From NCBI GenBank assembly GCA_958510875.1, contig OY294068.1, forward strand, positions 151,936,388 to 152,000,387: 64,000 nucleotides of DNA. The letters run 5' to 3'. Below are positions 10,437 to 22,800 of this stretch, piece by piece. Numbering within the stretch: the first letter of the stretch is position 1; each line of letters opens with the position of its first letter. A model generated the notes under the pieces. That model ran no database searches and was not told where the DNA came from. It worked only from the letters and a program-made list of their open reading frames with translations. Source of the stretch: Endomychus coccineus. Taxonomy: Eukaryota > Arthropoda > Insecta > Coleoptera > Endomychidae. A program made the position numbers and the translations under genes.

Positions 10437-13414
10437 TATTATTTAAATTATATTAAATTCTACGTGACAATTGTGCTTGACAGCGATAAATAAATATTGC
10501 CGACTTGTACCATAATGATCGTCTTTATGATCCTTATTACATAAATAACTATTATGTAACTCGTTGCGAACATTAATACTAAAACTCAAATTTTAAACAT
10601 CTGTCCTCGCCCCATTCCAAATATTACATTAAGGAATTCCAGCATCTACCGGACGATAACCTATTGATATCATTATTGCAGATTTCTTCCAGACAAATGA
10701 TGTTAATGAATCTAGAGAAGTCACAGTTTTGCAACAATTTTTACAAATAAAATATAGACCGAAAAGTAAATATCTTGGGGCATCGGTGGGAGCAATAAAG
10801 TATTTGTTATCGCTTGTAGTTAGTATAATGTCGTTTTAAATTTGTTTAAAAACCTTTTCTATGTGATAATGGATTTACATAAAGGCAACGCCAACTTCAT
10901 CAAATATTCAATAGCTAGTTATACTCGTAATATTCGGAAATTCTAACAATAACAATCTGATCGTTAGGAAACAATGTTACTTGAAAATGTACAACGGTAG
11001 TCATCATCTGTTATTTTGATTCGATAGAACCGCTTTTTGCCTTATTAGTTAAAGTAAAACATGTTTATTAAATATTTATTAGCTAGATAGAAAGAATTTT
11101 GAATTAAGCGTTTGACGTTCTCAGAAATACACAAGTTCAAAATCCATTATTTTTTACATTTAAAAACCGTTTATAATAATTACTGTTACGTACTAGTTGG
11201 AGTAATTTGATATTTTCTAAGAAAACATTTCATCAATAATTACACCAAAATTACTAGAACTTATTTCTGTAGCTTGGAGAAATTAATAAATGTGTCATTT
11301 TCAGTGACGGCTAGTACTAAAGGGCACAAGGGCACGAGCCCACCCAACCACCAAAATAAATACAAAAAGTAATTCGAATGTAATTCAGTGCATTATTTTA
11401 TTTCGCACAGGCGCATGCAATGCTAACGCTCAAAACTATGTTTCGGAGAACGTTCTGATGTTGACCTATTTCAAGTATGATTCAGCTGACTACGGTTATC
11501 TTCGCCACACACGCTTATACCGTCGGTTTGGGGCACAAAGCGGTGTATCTCCAGTAAACTGCCTTCCTAGTGTACAGTGTGTGAATTCAATTCGAAGACG
11601 TGAAGTCTCTATTATCAATAATGGAAGTTAACTGTGTGCAAGATCTTGCTAAAAAACATGCTATCATTTGAGGAAAAACTATTAATTAAGAAGAAAGTGA
11701 GGCCTATTTCTGATCTTCGAAGGAACTACACTTCCACATGTAAAACCCGAACTTACAATAGAGTATTCAACAATAATATCTATGAAAAATATGAATGCAA
11801 TTACAGATAAACTATTTCGTTTTATGTGCTTAATTTTTAAGAAAGAGGTTAGAGCGTAGGATAAACAAGGGTTGAATGATTTAAAACCACATCTCTGAGC
11901 GCAAAGAAATGCATGCATGGATTTTAGTGTTCAAGGCAAAGTGGACTACGTGAACAGTTAAACAGTGCTTATTGGCGGCATAAAATTAAGTACAACGAAG
12001 TTGTGGAAAAAAATTGTCATATTTTGCGCTGGTTAAATATGTGTATACATTCCATTTCGGAAATCGTTATCCAGAACAAAATGTTCCTCTCTTGACGTTT
12101 TGTACGAATGTTCTTGCAGATAACTGTGAACTTCGTTTGCAGAGCGAGGCAAAGTTGGCAATGTTTTGCGACGTCTATTGTACATTTCAAGTCCCTGGAA
12201 GTTAATGTTTCTAAAGAAAAATCAAAGGAAAAACCATTTGAAGCTAATTCTTTATGCAATATTTTAGTTGGTCTCTCTGTAGGTTCTTCTTCCGCTTTTC
12301 TTTTGCAGGAAACACTAAGAACTTGTCTAGCAATTTTTTGCAATGTTGATTTTTAATGTTGTTACAACAAAACTACCCGATTCCCCAATGATATACACAA
12401 AAACCTTACATTTAGGGCTTTGATGCACCTTCAGACAGTTTCGGTAGTTGAAGATTGATGTTTAGAAAACTTATGATTTTCGTACACTATTTGGGTGTTT
12501 CCGCGTTCACTGATAATTTCTTTCATAAACGACATTTTAAATTTTGAAAAGAATGTTATCTATTACTTGTTAGCACATACAACACGAAAAATATAATGAT
12601 TATAAGTTTGGAAACAAGCCCCTTTCTAGCCTTAATAAACAATAAATATTCAATTAGCCATAATGATCAACATCCGCGAATCCTTTCTGTCCTTACCAAA
12701 GAAAGCTCTGTGTGACGAGTTTCAGGCGCCCTTAAAATTTACTTTAGACCTTGACGGGTCCCCGTAATCAAATTGTGACGAATATCATGACGTCCGTATC
12801 TACTGTAGGCGAAAAAAAACAAAGAAACATTTTCAAAATGACTTCTTGCACTAAATTCTTCAATTTTGATGAAATGAGATATTTTTTGAACTCGGTTATC
12901 TGTTATCATCATCTATTTCAAATACTATATACTTCTGAAAATCAAACTTTTGCCATAATAATTATCACTTCACATTCTTGATTGTTGTAGATTACATGCC
13001 GATATTCTTTAAAGTACGTATCTACTTGATATAATGTAGAGGAACCTTATGTATTGATGTAGGTTTTCATCGTATCAACTAAAGTTCCTATTACTGGCAT
13101 ATCAATATGTGTTAATGAATTCATTCCATAGTTAAAATGTCTGTATGCCTTAATCTCATTTGATAATAATTAAGAATTGTGAATTCTCTTCAATGTTCGT
13201 TGTAATATGAATATATAAAAGTTACTACCGTTGATGAAATATTAATAATAATAGGCTAAAATAATTAATTATGTGGTTATTTATTTTAAAGAACTTAATT
13301 GTTCTGATGTTATTATCATCCAACTTCAATCGTTTTCAGGAGGCTCCTTGGCTGTCAAATGTTTTTTGTATATGGGAATACCCATTTTAAACCTATATAA
13401 TTATAGTAACTTAC
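10437..13414. other. Intron between lipase exons 2 and 3, mostly unrecognised
   Basis: AT-rich. At about 11304 a CAGTGACGGCTAGTA sequence resembles hAT-type termini, but no matching right end was found. A FLYWCH-like relic lies at 12017-12343 and is listed separately. No other exon or RNA gene was seen. Confidence 0.45.
12017..12343 (-). pseudogene. Possible FLYWCH/MULE-type transposon protein fragment
   Basis: Open frame of 108 codons on the minus strand. The first part has QVLSVSCKRKAEEEPTERPT, then KILHKELASN and LTSRDLKC. This order (CKRKAEE..., RP-[ST]-K-[IV]-[LI]-x-[KR]-EL, then LT-x-[RN]-D) recalls FLYWCH zinc-finger proteins spread by insect transposons. The second half does not match and no zinc-finger core is visible, so the identification is tentative. 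An alternative is a chance ORF. Confidence 0.35.
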
Positions 13415-13836
13415 ATGGAACAGTTGAGAACTATCATCTCTGGGGCAGATATCACTTTCACCACAGAATGGACTGACAGTAATGGTATTTTCATCTAAAG
13501 TGGGCAGATTGTCACTGCAACCCCCGTCCATGTATCTCACCCCTTTGAGTTTCGGTGGTAGAATTCCCGAGAAAACTGGTATGAAGGCGGTGGCAAGCAG
13601 GGCTTGTATGAGTTCATCTCTAGTGTCGAATTGAGAAACTATTACATTCTTACCGTCGTAGAGTCTGGTCAATGATATGTGTAATTTTCCGCTAACTCTT
13701 ATGTGGGCATCGTCTGGCAGGTATTTTTCAAAATTTTCCAATAGAATTTTGTTGATGTTAAATGAAGGTGAAAATGGTCCTAGAGACTTTTTTCGTGCCT
13801 CCGTGGCAGCACCAAGCACATTGCTTGTTAAATCTC
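13415..13836 (-). CDS. bmm: brummer-like lipase, coding exon 2 (catalytic Asp)
   Basis: Exon of 422 bp. Acceptor TATTGCAG lies above 13836 and donor GTAAGT at 13414-13409. Its first two bases complete Gly60 of the first exon, and it encodes residues 61-200. Visible features include EARKKSLGPFSPSFN, the SGKLHISLTR-x-x-DGKNV strand, FIPVFSGILPP, and YMDGGCSDNLP, where the DGG motif supplies the catalytic Asp163 of the patatin dyad. ITVSPFCGESDICP follows, a hallmark of ATGL/brummer enzymes. Similarity to vertebrate PNPLA2 is obvious across the exon. This is the only copy of exon 2 in the window, so both first exons would have to splice to it. Confidence 0.9.
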
Positions 13837-14425
13837 CTGCAATAAATATATACCATTAGAATATGTACAAGTTTCTCCTAAGCCTGGTTAATAAAATCAC
13901 CAGCACGGTATTAAACAATTATTTGGGTCACAAAATACCAAGTCGTCTATGATAAAGTAAACGGTTCGTCCATTGTGGCCTTGTTGCATTTACAACTCGC
14001 AGGAGATTCATTAGCAAGAACCTTGAGTGTATAATTTGCATGAAACAATATGTTAGTATAAACCATAATTATTTGATAAACTGACACGAGAAATCAATTT
14101 CAGTAATTAATTTTCTGAATAATAATGGAAATTTGATAGAGTACCTAAACATCAAAAAGGAAGTAAATAATGTATCTTGATTATTATAGCAATCAAGACG
14201 TGGTTGTATGCAGTGTCATAATCGTCACTTGTACCAGAGGAATGATGTAAGAATAAATTCTACCTTATCGCAATGTACGGGGTTATTGGTTATAAATTGA
14301 CCTCGCCCTTAACTCTTCTATTATTTTACTTGGAAAAAAGTTGAATAACTAAGTTTTTTGTGTTAATGTCAACCTTAATGCATGGCGTTTCATGCAACCG
14401 CGGCAAACCAAACTTGTTTTCTTAA
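13837..14425. other. Intronic sequence without recognised features
   Basis: AT-rich start of the giant intron upstream of exon 2. It ends near a GGAACGTCCTGTATATT MITE-type terminus at about 14429-14445. Confidence 0.5.
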
Positions 14426-14529
14426 ATGGAACGTCCTGTATATTACAATTTTTTTGAAATCTATAGCTTTTTGCGATTCCAACGATATACGGTGGCAAGG
14501 TGAAGTGATTTATTTGGTAAAAACTTATT

Positions 14530-15170
14530 TTAGATCCCTACATAATCTCCTTGTAACCCGATTCCCAACGTACAACGTTTTTCTAATTTTTCGATCCCTT
14601 CCAAATAATACGAGTTCGGCAATCCTTCAAAATAGGCGTTTGTATCAGCGATGACCTCATCGTTGAAGCCAAATCTCTTTCCGCCAAGCCATTTCTTCAA
14701 GTTTGGATAGATAATAACCGCAGGGGTTCAAATTTAGAACATATGGTGGATGACGAACCAATTCGTAGCGCAATTCATGCAATTTCGGCATTGCTACTAC
14801 GAACCTGTGCGTTGCCCTGGTGGAAGAGCACTTTTTTCCAAATGCCAAATGCGGGGCCCTTCGCTTCAAATCGGCGTCGAATCGATCCAACGGCTCTGCA
14901 TAATATACGCCGGTGATCGCAAATGCGGCACCCATCTGGCAGATGGTTTTCTCATATTCAAAAATTATGCAAAATCTTCCGTATCAGTTCAGTTGAGATG
15001 CCCATAGTCTCAGCAATCTCGTGCATTTTAAGTCGCCGATCGCCCAATACCATAGGATGGATTTTATAGACGATTTCTGGCGTTGTAATCTAAATTGGAC
15101 GACCAGAACGTTCGGCGTCCCTTATGGGCCCTATTACAACCAAATCGGTGACTTACGAGAGAATTTAGTT
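14530..15170 (-). mobile_element. mariner (Tc1/mariner) transposase relic, internally deleted
   Basis: Reading the minus strand, a helix-turn-helix part (IHPMVLGDRRLKMHEIAETM, followed by GIS) lies at about 15090-14990. The sequence then jumps to the C-terminal catalytic region: TGVYYAEPLDRFDADLKR, KLHELRYEL, HPPYVLNLNPCGYYLSKL (the mariner HPPYSPDLAPSD motif, altered) and, after a frameshift, ANDEVIADTNAYFEGLPNSY and GIEKLEKR. The first two catalytic Asp positions fall in the missing part, so the copy is dead. The family assignment is firm because the C-terminal motifs are specific to mariner transposases. Confidence 0.85.
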
Positions 15171-16977
15171 AGTCTGGTCGATTTTGGGCTTCATTGACTG
15201 GACTAGTGAGCATAATACAAGTGCCGCTAGAGGTACACATAAGCTTAACAGAAGATGTTGTAACTGCTCAAAATTGTAACTGCTCAAAACGTTGGGCGTC
15301 AATTTGCAACTACCCTAAACTCTCAAAATTCAATATTGTAAGGGTTACAATTTACAGTTACTAAAGGATAAACTAAGTTCTATTTTATCACTTGGTTGCC
15401 GACAGCTGCAGTGAAGATGGTCGTAGGTTATATTTTAGATGTTAAAAATTCGGGCGCCAGTGTATTTTAACCAACCAATGAATTATGCACATACCTAGGG
15501 GACGCAAATACTCAAGTCCCCAGGTTATATTACCCTGGAAGAAGAAAATAAAAGACTTATACCCAGAATGATTGAAATTTACTTGACACACTAATATTGA
15601 TATGATTTTAAACAGGTCTTATACTAATGAGGTATGAAGCGAATGATTAGAAAATATGGATGAAATTAGTTACTTTAAATCATTTAAACGAGTGAACAGT
15701 TAATTGAATTTACATAATATACAATCCTCGATGATTATTAAAAGTTGTTACACAAAACCACAATCGATAATCTGACCTGGTGAGAGTTGATGTTGTATTT
15801 GCTTGGTGATGATTAATTATTTCTACTTCACGTAGGGGTCCCTGCCACAATTATGATACCGTTTCCACGGATATACAGCATAGATAAATCAGTGACTCCT
15901 AGTGATATTTCCACAGTAGATGCAAGCCAATTCCTCAACACACTTCTTGTTGAATTTTCCACGACGTAGACAAAAAAAGGAAAAAGAAGAACTAGAAGTA
16001 GAACCCTCTAACACGATAGGGTTTTTCCTTCTAATGAGACAACTTTATTTCCGTTCACAATCAGATTCGTCGAAACTAGGTTTAGATCCCCTAAGGCACA
16101 TTATTTACCCACTCAATTCCAAATATTCCAACCCAAATCGGTAAATGATGTTTTGGTTTTCAACGGAAGAAATATTCCCATAATTTGGTTCCAAACCCAC
16201 GCTTGGTATCACCTCCCTATTGAATAACCTAGCAATCGACTTTCCACTTCGAACGAACTGTCCAGAAGTAACATTTTCTCTTCCTTTCCGGTGTCTCACA
16301 GAACACCCTCGAAAAGGAGCGGTAACTGACACCGAGCAACCCTGACCCTCAGGATATAGGTACGGTCCATGACTATTAGAATATACGGTTCATGACTCTT
16401 AGAATACACGGTCCAGCATAGCTGACGTCACAGGAGTTAACCGATTGCCCTACAGCGGCCATTTCTGAGTCGTTAGGTGGAATTTACACGTTACAATGTG
16501 AACTCTGCATAGAAGAAGATGAGAGCCAAATTGAACGTCTTCTTTAACTTGGTGTTTGCGTATTTGTTTCAATATATAGTTAACTCACGATTTCTTCTTT
16601 GTTCACAACTTTTTGTCTCACTTTAAACTGCTGTATTTTGGAAATGGTTGGAGCAAACATGCAAGTATATATCGTTGGAATCGCAAAAAGTGGTAGATTT
16701 TAAAAATTGAGTCATATACAGCCTTCATTAATGTTGCCATTAAAACAATACACTTTGAGTCGGCATGTACAACTTTTATATTAAACTTTTTTGTCCAAGT
16801 AAAATAATAGAAAAGTTAAGGGGGAGGGGGTCAATTTATACAATAACTTGTACAATAATTACCGTTCTGTTGTGAAAATATCAATGATAAAAACAGAAGC
16901 CGTTCTGTTTCATATAGCACATAATCATAAGGCATAAATATGTTCCTTATCCTTCAACTACCGTTAATGTCGCCCAA
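15171..16977. other. Intronic sequence without recognised features
   Basis: ORFs of 74-75 codons at about 15920-16330 overlap on both strands and show no domain. Around 16350-16410 the phrase ATATACGGTTCATGACT is loosely repeated. Nothing further seen. Confidence 0.4.
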
Positions 16978-17168
16978 CGTGTGGCGAGACGACTGAATTG
17001 GCACTCATTATAGAAGTAATTAACTTTGGTATCACATAAATATGAATTATATATCATTACCTGAATATATTTAAATAAAAAAATGCAGTGTCGTGCAAGT
17101 GTAGCGAGACAACTCATTTAGCAATATTATCGAAGCAATTTATTTTGGTACGATACAAATAGCAATAT
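16978..17168. repeat. Imperfect direct repeat pair (about 75 bp)
   Basis: Segments 16978-17055 and 17092-17168 share GTGT-[GA]-GCGAGAC-[GA]-ACT, a TTATCGAAG/TTATAGAAG block, TTTGGTA and an A-rich end. Origin unknown, noncoding. Confidence 0.5.
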
Positions 17169-18378
17169 AGATAAGTACTGAATTATTAGTGGAATGTGAA
17201 TTTAACTTAAGCTCATCTTCGAATTACGCTTTATTATGTGAAGGTGAAGATAAAACTAATTAGCCAATTAAATGAGATCCAATTTTCAAAACATAATACT
17301 AGAATCAAAGATTATTTCTTGTTATGCCAAATTCAGAATTAAGTTCAATAACATCGCTTTTTATTAAATAACTAGTTATTATTGTGTTGAATTTTATCAG
17401 AGTGATAAGTTGGTAGAAATATGTTTGATTGTTTGAGTTTCACACAATTTTTAAGACAAAGCCTTTGTATTCGAGTGATAATAAATAGCATGTGTATTTA
17501 CATGAGATTGAACTATTATTATTCAACATAATATAATTTTATTTACATAGATTAATCGTACCTAATATCGAATATTGGTTTGTTTAGCCTTAAAATGAAC
17601 AATGAATGAATGATATTGATATCGAAGAAAAAATGTATGTTCGAAATAATATGTGCCATGGGAAATAGGAGAATCTAAATTCGAAATGCGGCCAGGCCAG
17701 CTCATAAACATAAACAAATATTTACCCCATGTTTGAATATCATTTATCTGTCAGATCTAATTATTATTGAAAACAGTCTTCCAACTGAAATTGGTAAACT
17801 AAATAGAAGTCCATTTTCGACATTAATTTCAGAGGATATAACATATTATATTATTATTTACAAATGAGAATTTATATACACAAATTGTCGTTGCAAGCTG
17901 TAATAACCTTTCGTCTGTTCAAGGATATGGTACCATATGTCAATTAGACTGGGTGATCACATATTTTCAATATACTCGTATTCATAACGGAATGTTTATT
18001 TAGAAAAGAGTGGAATAGTGAACAGTTAACTTCCATTTAATATTCTTGGCTAATCTACGTTCTGTATTAAATCATTTCACGTTCAACAAAAACAAACCTC
18101 GTTCGTGAGATATTCAAAAGTGCTGTAAATGACCTGTGATCAATTGGTCACCGACTTTCTTAACTTTTGTGAGCAAAATAGGTTTCTGATACTACTGCGG
18201 GTTAAATCTATGATTGTAGGAACCGAAAGACGTTAAGTATGTTACATTGAAATTTTATTCAAATAGTCTGCAAAATGTATTTTGCTACTCTATGTTTTAT
18301 ACTGGCACCTGCTGTCACATTAACTATCAAAATTTGCCACAGAGTGAACGCATAAAATAGACTGTGGCTTCACATCGA
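17169..18378. other. AT-rich intronic sequence
   Basis: No coding or RNA features seen before the foldback element. Confidence 0.5.
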
Positions 18379-18380
18379 TA

Positions 18381-19313
18381 TACAGGATGTCCCAGGTTTT
18401 AGTATCAGAACTTCAACAGTCGATTGAAAATTTGATTTTGAGAAAAAAAGTTCCTATTAACATATATGCACAGACGCTTAGTTTTAGAGATACAGGGTGT
18501 TGAAATTGAAAAAAAATTCAGTTTTTTGCGAATATCTCCGGAACCGTTCATCGTACAGAAAACAGCTTTTGCAAGCATTTTCTGCTCATAGCAAGCTATG
18601 TTCTGTGAGATGAACGTCATAATTGATGAAGAATTCGAAGGGGTAGTTGGTATTTTTCTCACCAACTTCTACGTCACTGGAAAAAGTACAGTTTTGAGAC
18701 AACCATTTGAACCGCTAATGTTTTTTACACAAAAAAGGTGCTCTTGGTCATAAGCTCTAAAGTTGACCGTTTTCGAGAAAAATCAACTTTTATGTTGAAA
18801 AACGTGCTCTCAATTCTTACTAATTAAACAAAATTTATTCAAACGTTAGAACATGTAACAAAACCAAAAAATTGACGATGTTTTGCAACATAACAGTTGA
18901 GTTTCCTCGAAAACGGTCAGCTTTAGAGCTTATAACCAGGAGTACCGTTTTTGTAAATAAAACATTGGTGGTTCAAATGGTTGTCTCAAAACCGTATTTT
19001 TTTTTTCCAGTGGCGTAGAAGTTGGAGAGAAAAACATCAACTACCCCTTCGAAATCGTCACCAATTATGACCAAAAAAAAATTTTTTATCGCGCAGAACA
19101 TAGCTTACTATAAGTAGACAATGTTCGCAAAATATGTTCTCTGTACGATAAACGGTTCCGGAGATATTTCCAAAAAACGAATTTTTTTTTTCAATTTCAA
19201 CAGTATCTCAAAAACTAAGCGTCTGTGCATATGTTAATAGGAACTTTTTTTCTCAAAATCAAATTTTCTATTCACTGTTGAAGTTCTGCTACTAAAACCT
19301 GGGACATCCTGTA
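18381..19313. mobile_element. Palindromic (foldback) MITE, TA target duplication
   Basis: The left half and right half are inverse complements over nearly the whole 933 bp. It starts TACAGGATGTCCCAGGTTTT and ends AAAACCTGGGACATCCTGTA, with TA flanking both sides (18379-18380 and 19314-19315). Paired internal blocks include AAGCGTCTGTGCATATGTTA, TTCTCAAAATCAAATTTTC and GGTTCAAATGGTTGTCTCAAAA. No transposase ORF is present. The TA duplication and TACAGG end suggest a Tc1/mariner-mobilised non-autonomous element, but the superfamily is inferred. Confidence 0.85.
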
Positions 19314-19315
19314 TA

Positions 19316-20676
19316 TGTGTGACACATATTTATAACCAGAAAAATACCGTTGGCATTATGGTTAAATAAAATACTACAATTCCATTTGAAAAACTGATGA
19401 TGGTTGTCAAAAATATCACTCGAAACAATATAGTTCCTATTTTCACCACTTTAAGCGATCTGTAAAATTTCAATTCATACGAACAATAGAAACGGCGCAA
19501 TCGTCTCCACAGTGGGTTACGCACAGACATCATGCCAAAAAGAGGTCTAGATAGATTCAGATATGTTCAAAACGGAAATATCTGAGAAAATTCAGAATGA
19601 CAATACTTTCCTTATAGTCCAGGTCTTAATGAGGAAAATCGGCGATTTTTGTCCGAATTTCGGCAAGCTCTAATTTTGGTCAATTCCCTGTGCTTGAAAA
19701 ATTATGGAAATTTTGAGGACCCAAAATATGTCCATTTTTTGCGTTTTGAGAGAAAACTATGAGTTGTTTAAAAAAATGTTTGAGACAAAAGTTGTTGGAA
19801 AAATCAATACGCGATTTTTGGTTCTGGTCCGAACTCGATTCTAGGCCATTTAGTATGTTTTCTATAGCACATTGGAAAATTGAGTACATGTCAGAGAATT
19901 TTTGTTTTTTTTTCATGTTCTGTTTCGGTGAAATTATAGTATTTCCATTTCCCTTTTTTGGTTTTTGGTAAATACCAAACCTATCTAATTTTTTTGAAAA
20001 ATCTGTATTTTGCGAATTTTAGACGAAATACTTATGTTATCGATCTAAAACCAAATGCAATCGGAAGATTTTATTATTCTGCACTTAATATCCAAAATTC
20101 AAGCAGTTTAGTCCAAAGACATAACTTTGACGCCATTTTGAATATTTTGGACCACCAAAAAATCCAAATTTTTTGAGGTGAGAAATTTTTCACGTAATCC
20201 AAATTGTAGGTTCCATTAGAGGTTTTCATAGCGAGTATTTAAAAATTCAAGCAGTTCGATTTAGGTTGAGTAGAAGTGCAGCTATTCTAATAAATGTGTT
20301 TGGGTCTATCGACAAAAACCTTGGATCAAACTACAGAGATGTACATCGGCTATTTAACTTTTAAACAGCGTAGACGATACGTTCACAATTCTAAGTTATA
20401 ACGAATTTCATCATAAAAAACTAGCGGGGAATTTCATTTAGCGGCAATAAGCGAGCGTCGATACAATAATTGATTCCGAGCGCTAAATTATAGTTTTTTA
20501 AACATTTTAAAATGCACCCGAAGGCTTATAATCGTTTTGTATGAATGTGAGTGTATGTAGACGTGTGAACGTGTATATGTAACCGTAAAATGATGTTTTA
20601 TTTGGTGTTACATAACAAATTTCAATATTTAAACGAAAAAAATAAAATTAATAAATAATTTTGTTTTACTTCTCAC
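19316..20676. other. AT-rich intronic sequence
   Basis: Several ORFs of 67-78 codons occur in opposing frames without recognisable domains. Nothing else seen. Confidence 0.45.
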
Positions 20677-20829
20677 ATTTTACATTTCATATTTATAAAA
20701 AAATTATCTATAAGTATGTCTAATTATTTACAAATAACCTATAAAAAATAAATACAAAAAATATAAAACTTAGGTTATTTGTGAATAATTAGACATATAG
20801 ATAATTTCTTAGTAAATATGAAATGTAAT
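20677..20829. repeat. Inverted repeat / long hairpin
   Basis: The left arm ACATTTCATATTTATAAA...TTATCTATA...GTCTAATTATT...CAAATAACCTA pairs with the right arm AGGTTATTTG...AATAATTAGAC...TATAGATAA...AAATATGAAATGT, with a loop of about 30 bp near 20755. Noncoding and probably a MITE remnant. Confidence 0.75.
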
Positions 20830-22507
20830 AAAAAAAATTAAATATAAATGTGACTTTTCTCTTCATAAAGAACTTTGAGGGTCACCTACATTTTTTGGCC
20901 CCAGACCCCCTTTTGCCTTAATCCGTCGTTGGTTAAGACCGATGAGATTTAGAGAACTACATTCTATTAACACAGTTAATTTAAATCTAAGGTACTGTAA
21001 ATATTTGTACTTTTTGTACATTTGTGGATTTATAAATTTATCATGACACTTTTGCATTACAATAGTATTTGATGACTTCCAAACAATGTTTCTAAAATTA
21101 TATATAACATTCTTATCTCTTATAACTTGGAAAATAAAAGTAAAATATCTCATAATTGACTAATATTTAACAAAATAATTATCATAATTTTGTTATTTTT
21201 ATTTATTTATAATTTTATTTTATATAAGACTTAAAAGATTACCCATAATTTAACAAATAAACTAGATATATAATCTTATGATAAAGTTTTATCCAGTGTA
21301 TTGTTACTTTTTCTTGTTTAATCACTTTCTGTATGAACTATCTTTTTTATAGAGATAGGTACTTGTACCTTTTTTATCCCTACCCCAGTTTATTTACGGT
21401 TTATCTGCCTATTCCGATTTGTCTAATGATGCACAGTTGTATACACTTGTATATTGAATTGAGTGTAAAAATATCCACAAGTAACCTTCGCTCGATGTCC
21501 TTGACGTTAGATGCATTTGTGCATTCTATCTGTACCTACTTACACCTAATTAAATATTTCATTATGAATTAGGAATAAAATGAAAAATTATTTAGACAAT
21601 AAAAATTTCTAGAATCAATATGCCAATATTATCATAGAACGATAGGAAGATTATGTCGCAACAGATAAAAAAAACATGCTTTATTCTCGCAGTTAGCGCT
21701 GGTTCTAGAAAAGAATAATAATTTTACACTTGAAATTACATCTCTCGAAAAATTCCAGTATCTTCGGTCTGCGAAATCGAATAATAGTTTTGGGAGCATT
21801 AAATTAAATGATCATTTTATTTTAATCGTAATTTGATAGTAATTAGTTCCGTTCTCTACTCTCTTGGAATTCCATGCTTAGATATAATGATGCACTGTTA
21901 TCTGAGTTCAAGTGGTATTTAATAGATGTTACTCTGCATGAGTATAACATTGCCCTATTAATAGATTTATCGTATACGATTGAAATGAGATGGAACTAAT
22001 ATCAAGCAGAAATGAGATCCATACGATGATAATTCAATTGAATTACTTATGGCGTTGGAAATACTGGATGTAGTTGAATGAATACACATGCAGCCCAGCC
22101 CTATTTTGAAAGAAAACTAAAATGCATTAAACAATACGACTTCGATCAAAATTTTTATGATGAAATTAAATAACGACCTAGTTTTAAACATCGTATTCCG
22201 CTCCAGAATGAATATAGACTTAATACGTTTTATATGTAAGTAGATAAAAATCAATTCACAAAGATAAACGAATAATGAGGCCTGAACAGAATTTATGAGG
22301 TTACCAATATTGAATTAAAAGTAACGTATATTTGGATAAGCCACTATTGGATGACATAAAAACCAGAACAAAATAAACAATTTGCAATATCAAATAACCC
22401 GTTTTATTTTATGTAAATAGATGATCATAGATGATTAATGGACATGCGGATGATATTCCCATTTATGAAAGCTTAATAGTGAATTGGAATTAACTGATTC
22501 TTGCTTA
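20830..22507. other. AT-rich intronic sequence
   Basis: No convincing gene. An open frame at 21333-21572 is hydrophobic and Tyr-rich and has no recognisable family. Confidence 0.45.
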
Positions 22508-22800
22508 ATAATGATTCTTGACCCAGGTAAGATTTATATATAAATTCTCGGGAAATAGGTCACATTAACACATATGCTTATTATTCTCGTCCTTACGTAT
22601 GTTTCGGTCTCACGACCATCATCAAAAGACGTATCAAAGTCTAAAACGGGATTTCTTAAAACTAATTGTATCAACACAAAGCGTCCTTTACGCATCAGCT
22701 TTAATTATATCCTAACCTCTAACCCCCCCACCACTTGTAATGAACTGTCTATTTTTGTTGTTATTGAACGATTTTCGCCAAATTTGTGTGAAAGCAGTTT
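22508..22800 (-). mobile_element. Penelope-like terminal repeat, copy 2 (hammerhead-like motif)
   Basis: Opens with ATGATTCTTGACCCAGGTAA and TATATATAAATTCTCGGGAAAT, as copies 4 and 6 do. On the minus strand, 22631-22588 has stem I-like CGTCTTTT/AAGGACG, TTTGATGA (core with C3 changed to T), a perfect stem II GGTC-GTGA-GACC and GAAAC. The copy continues with TTTCTTAAAACTAATTGTAT and CACAAAGCGTCC. Confidence 0.65.

Noticed and set aside
11304..12450. Second hAT element starting CAGTGACGGCTAG
   Set aside because: No matching inverted end, target duplication or transposase found.
14750..15007. 85-codon plus-strand ORF
   Set aside because: Antisense shadow of the mariner transposase relic.
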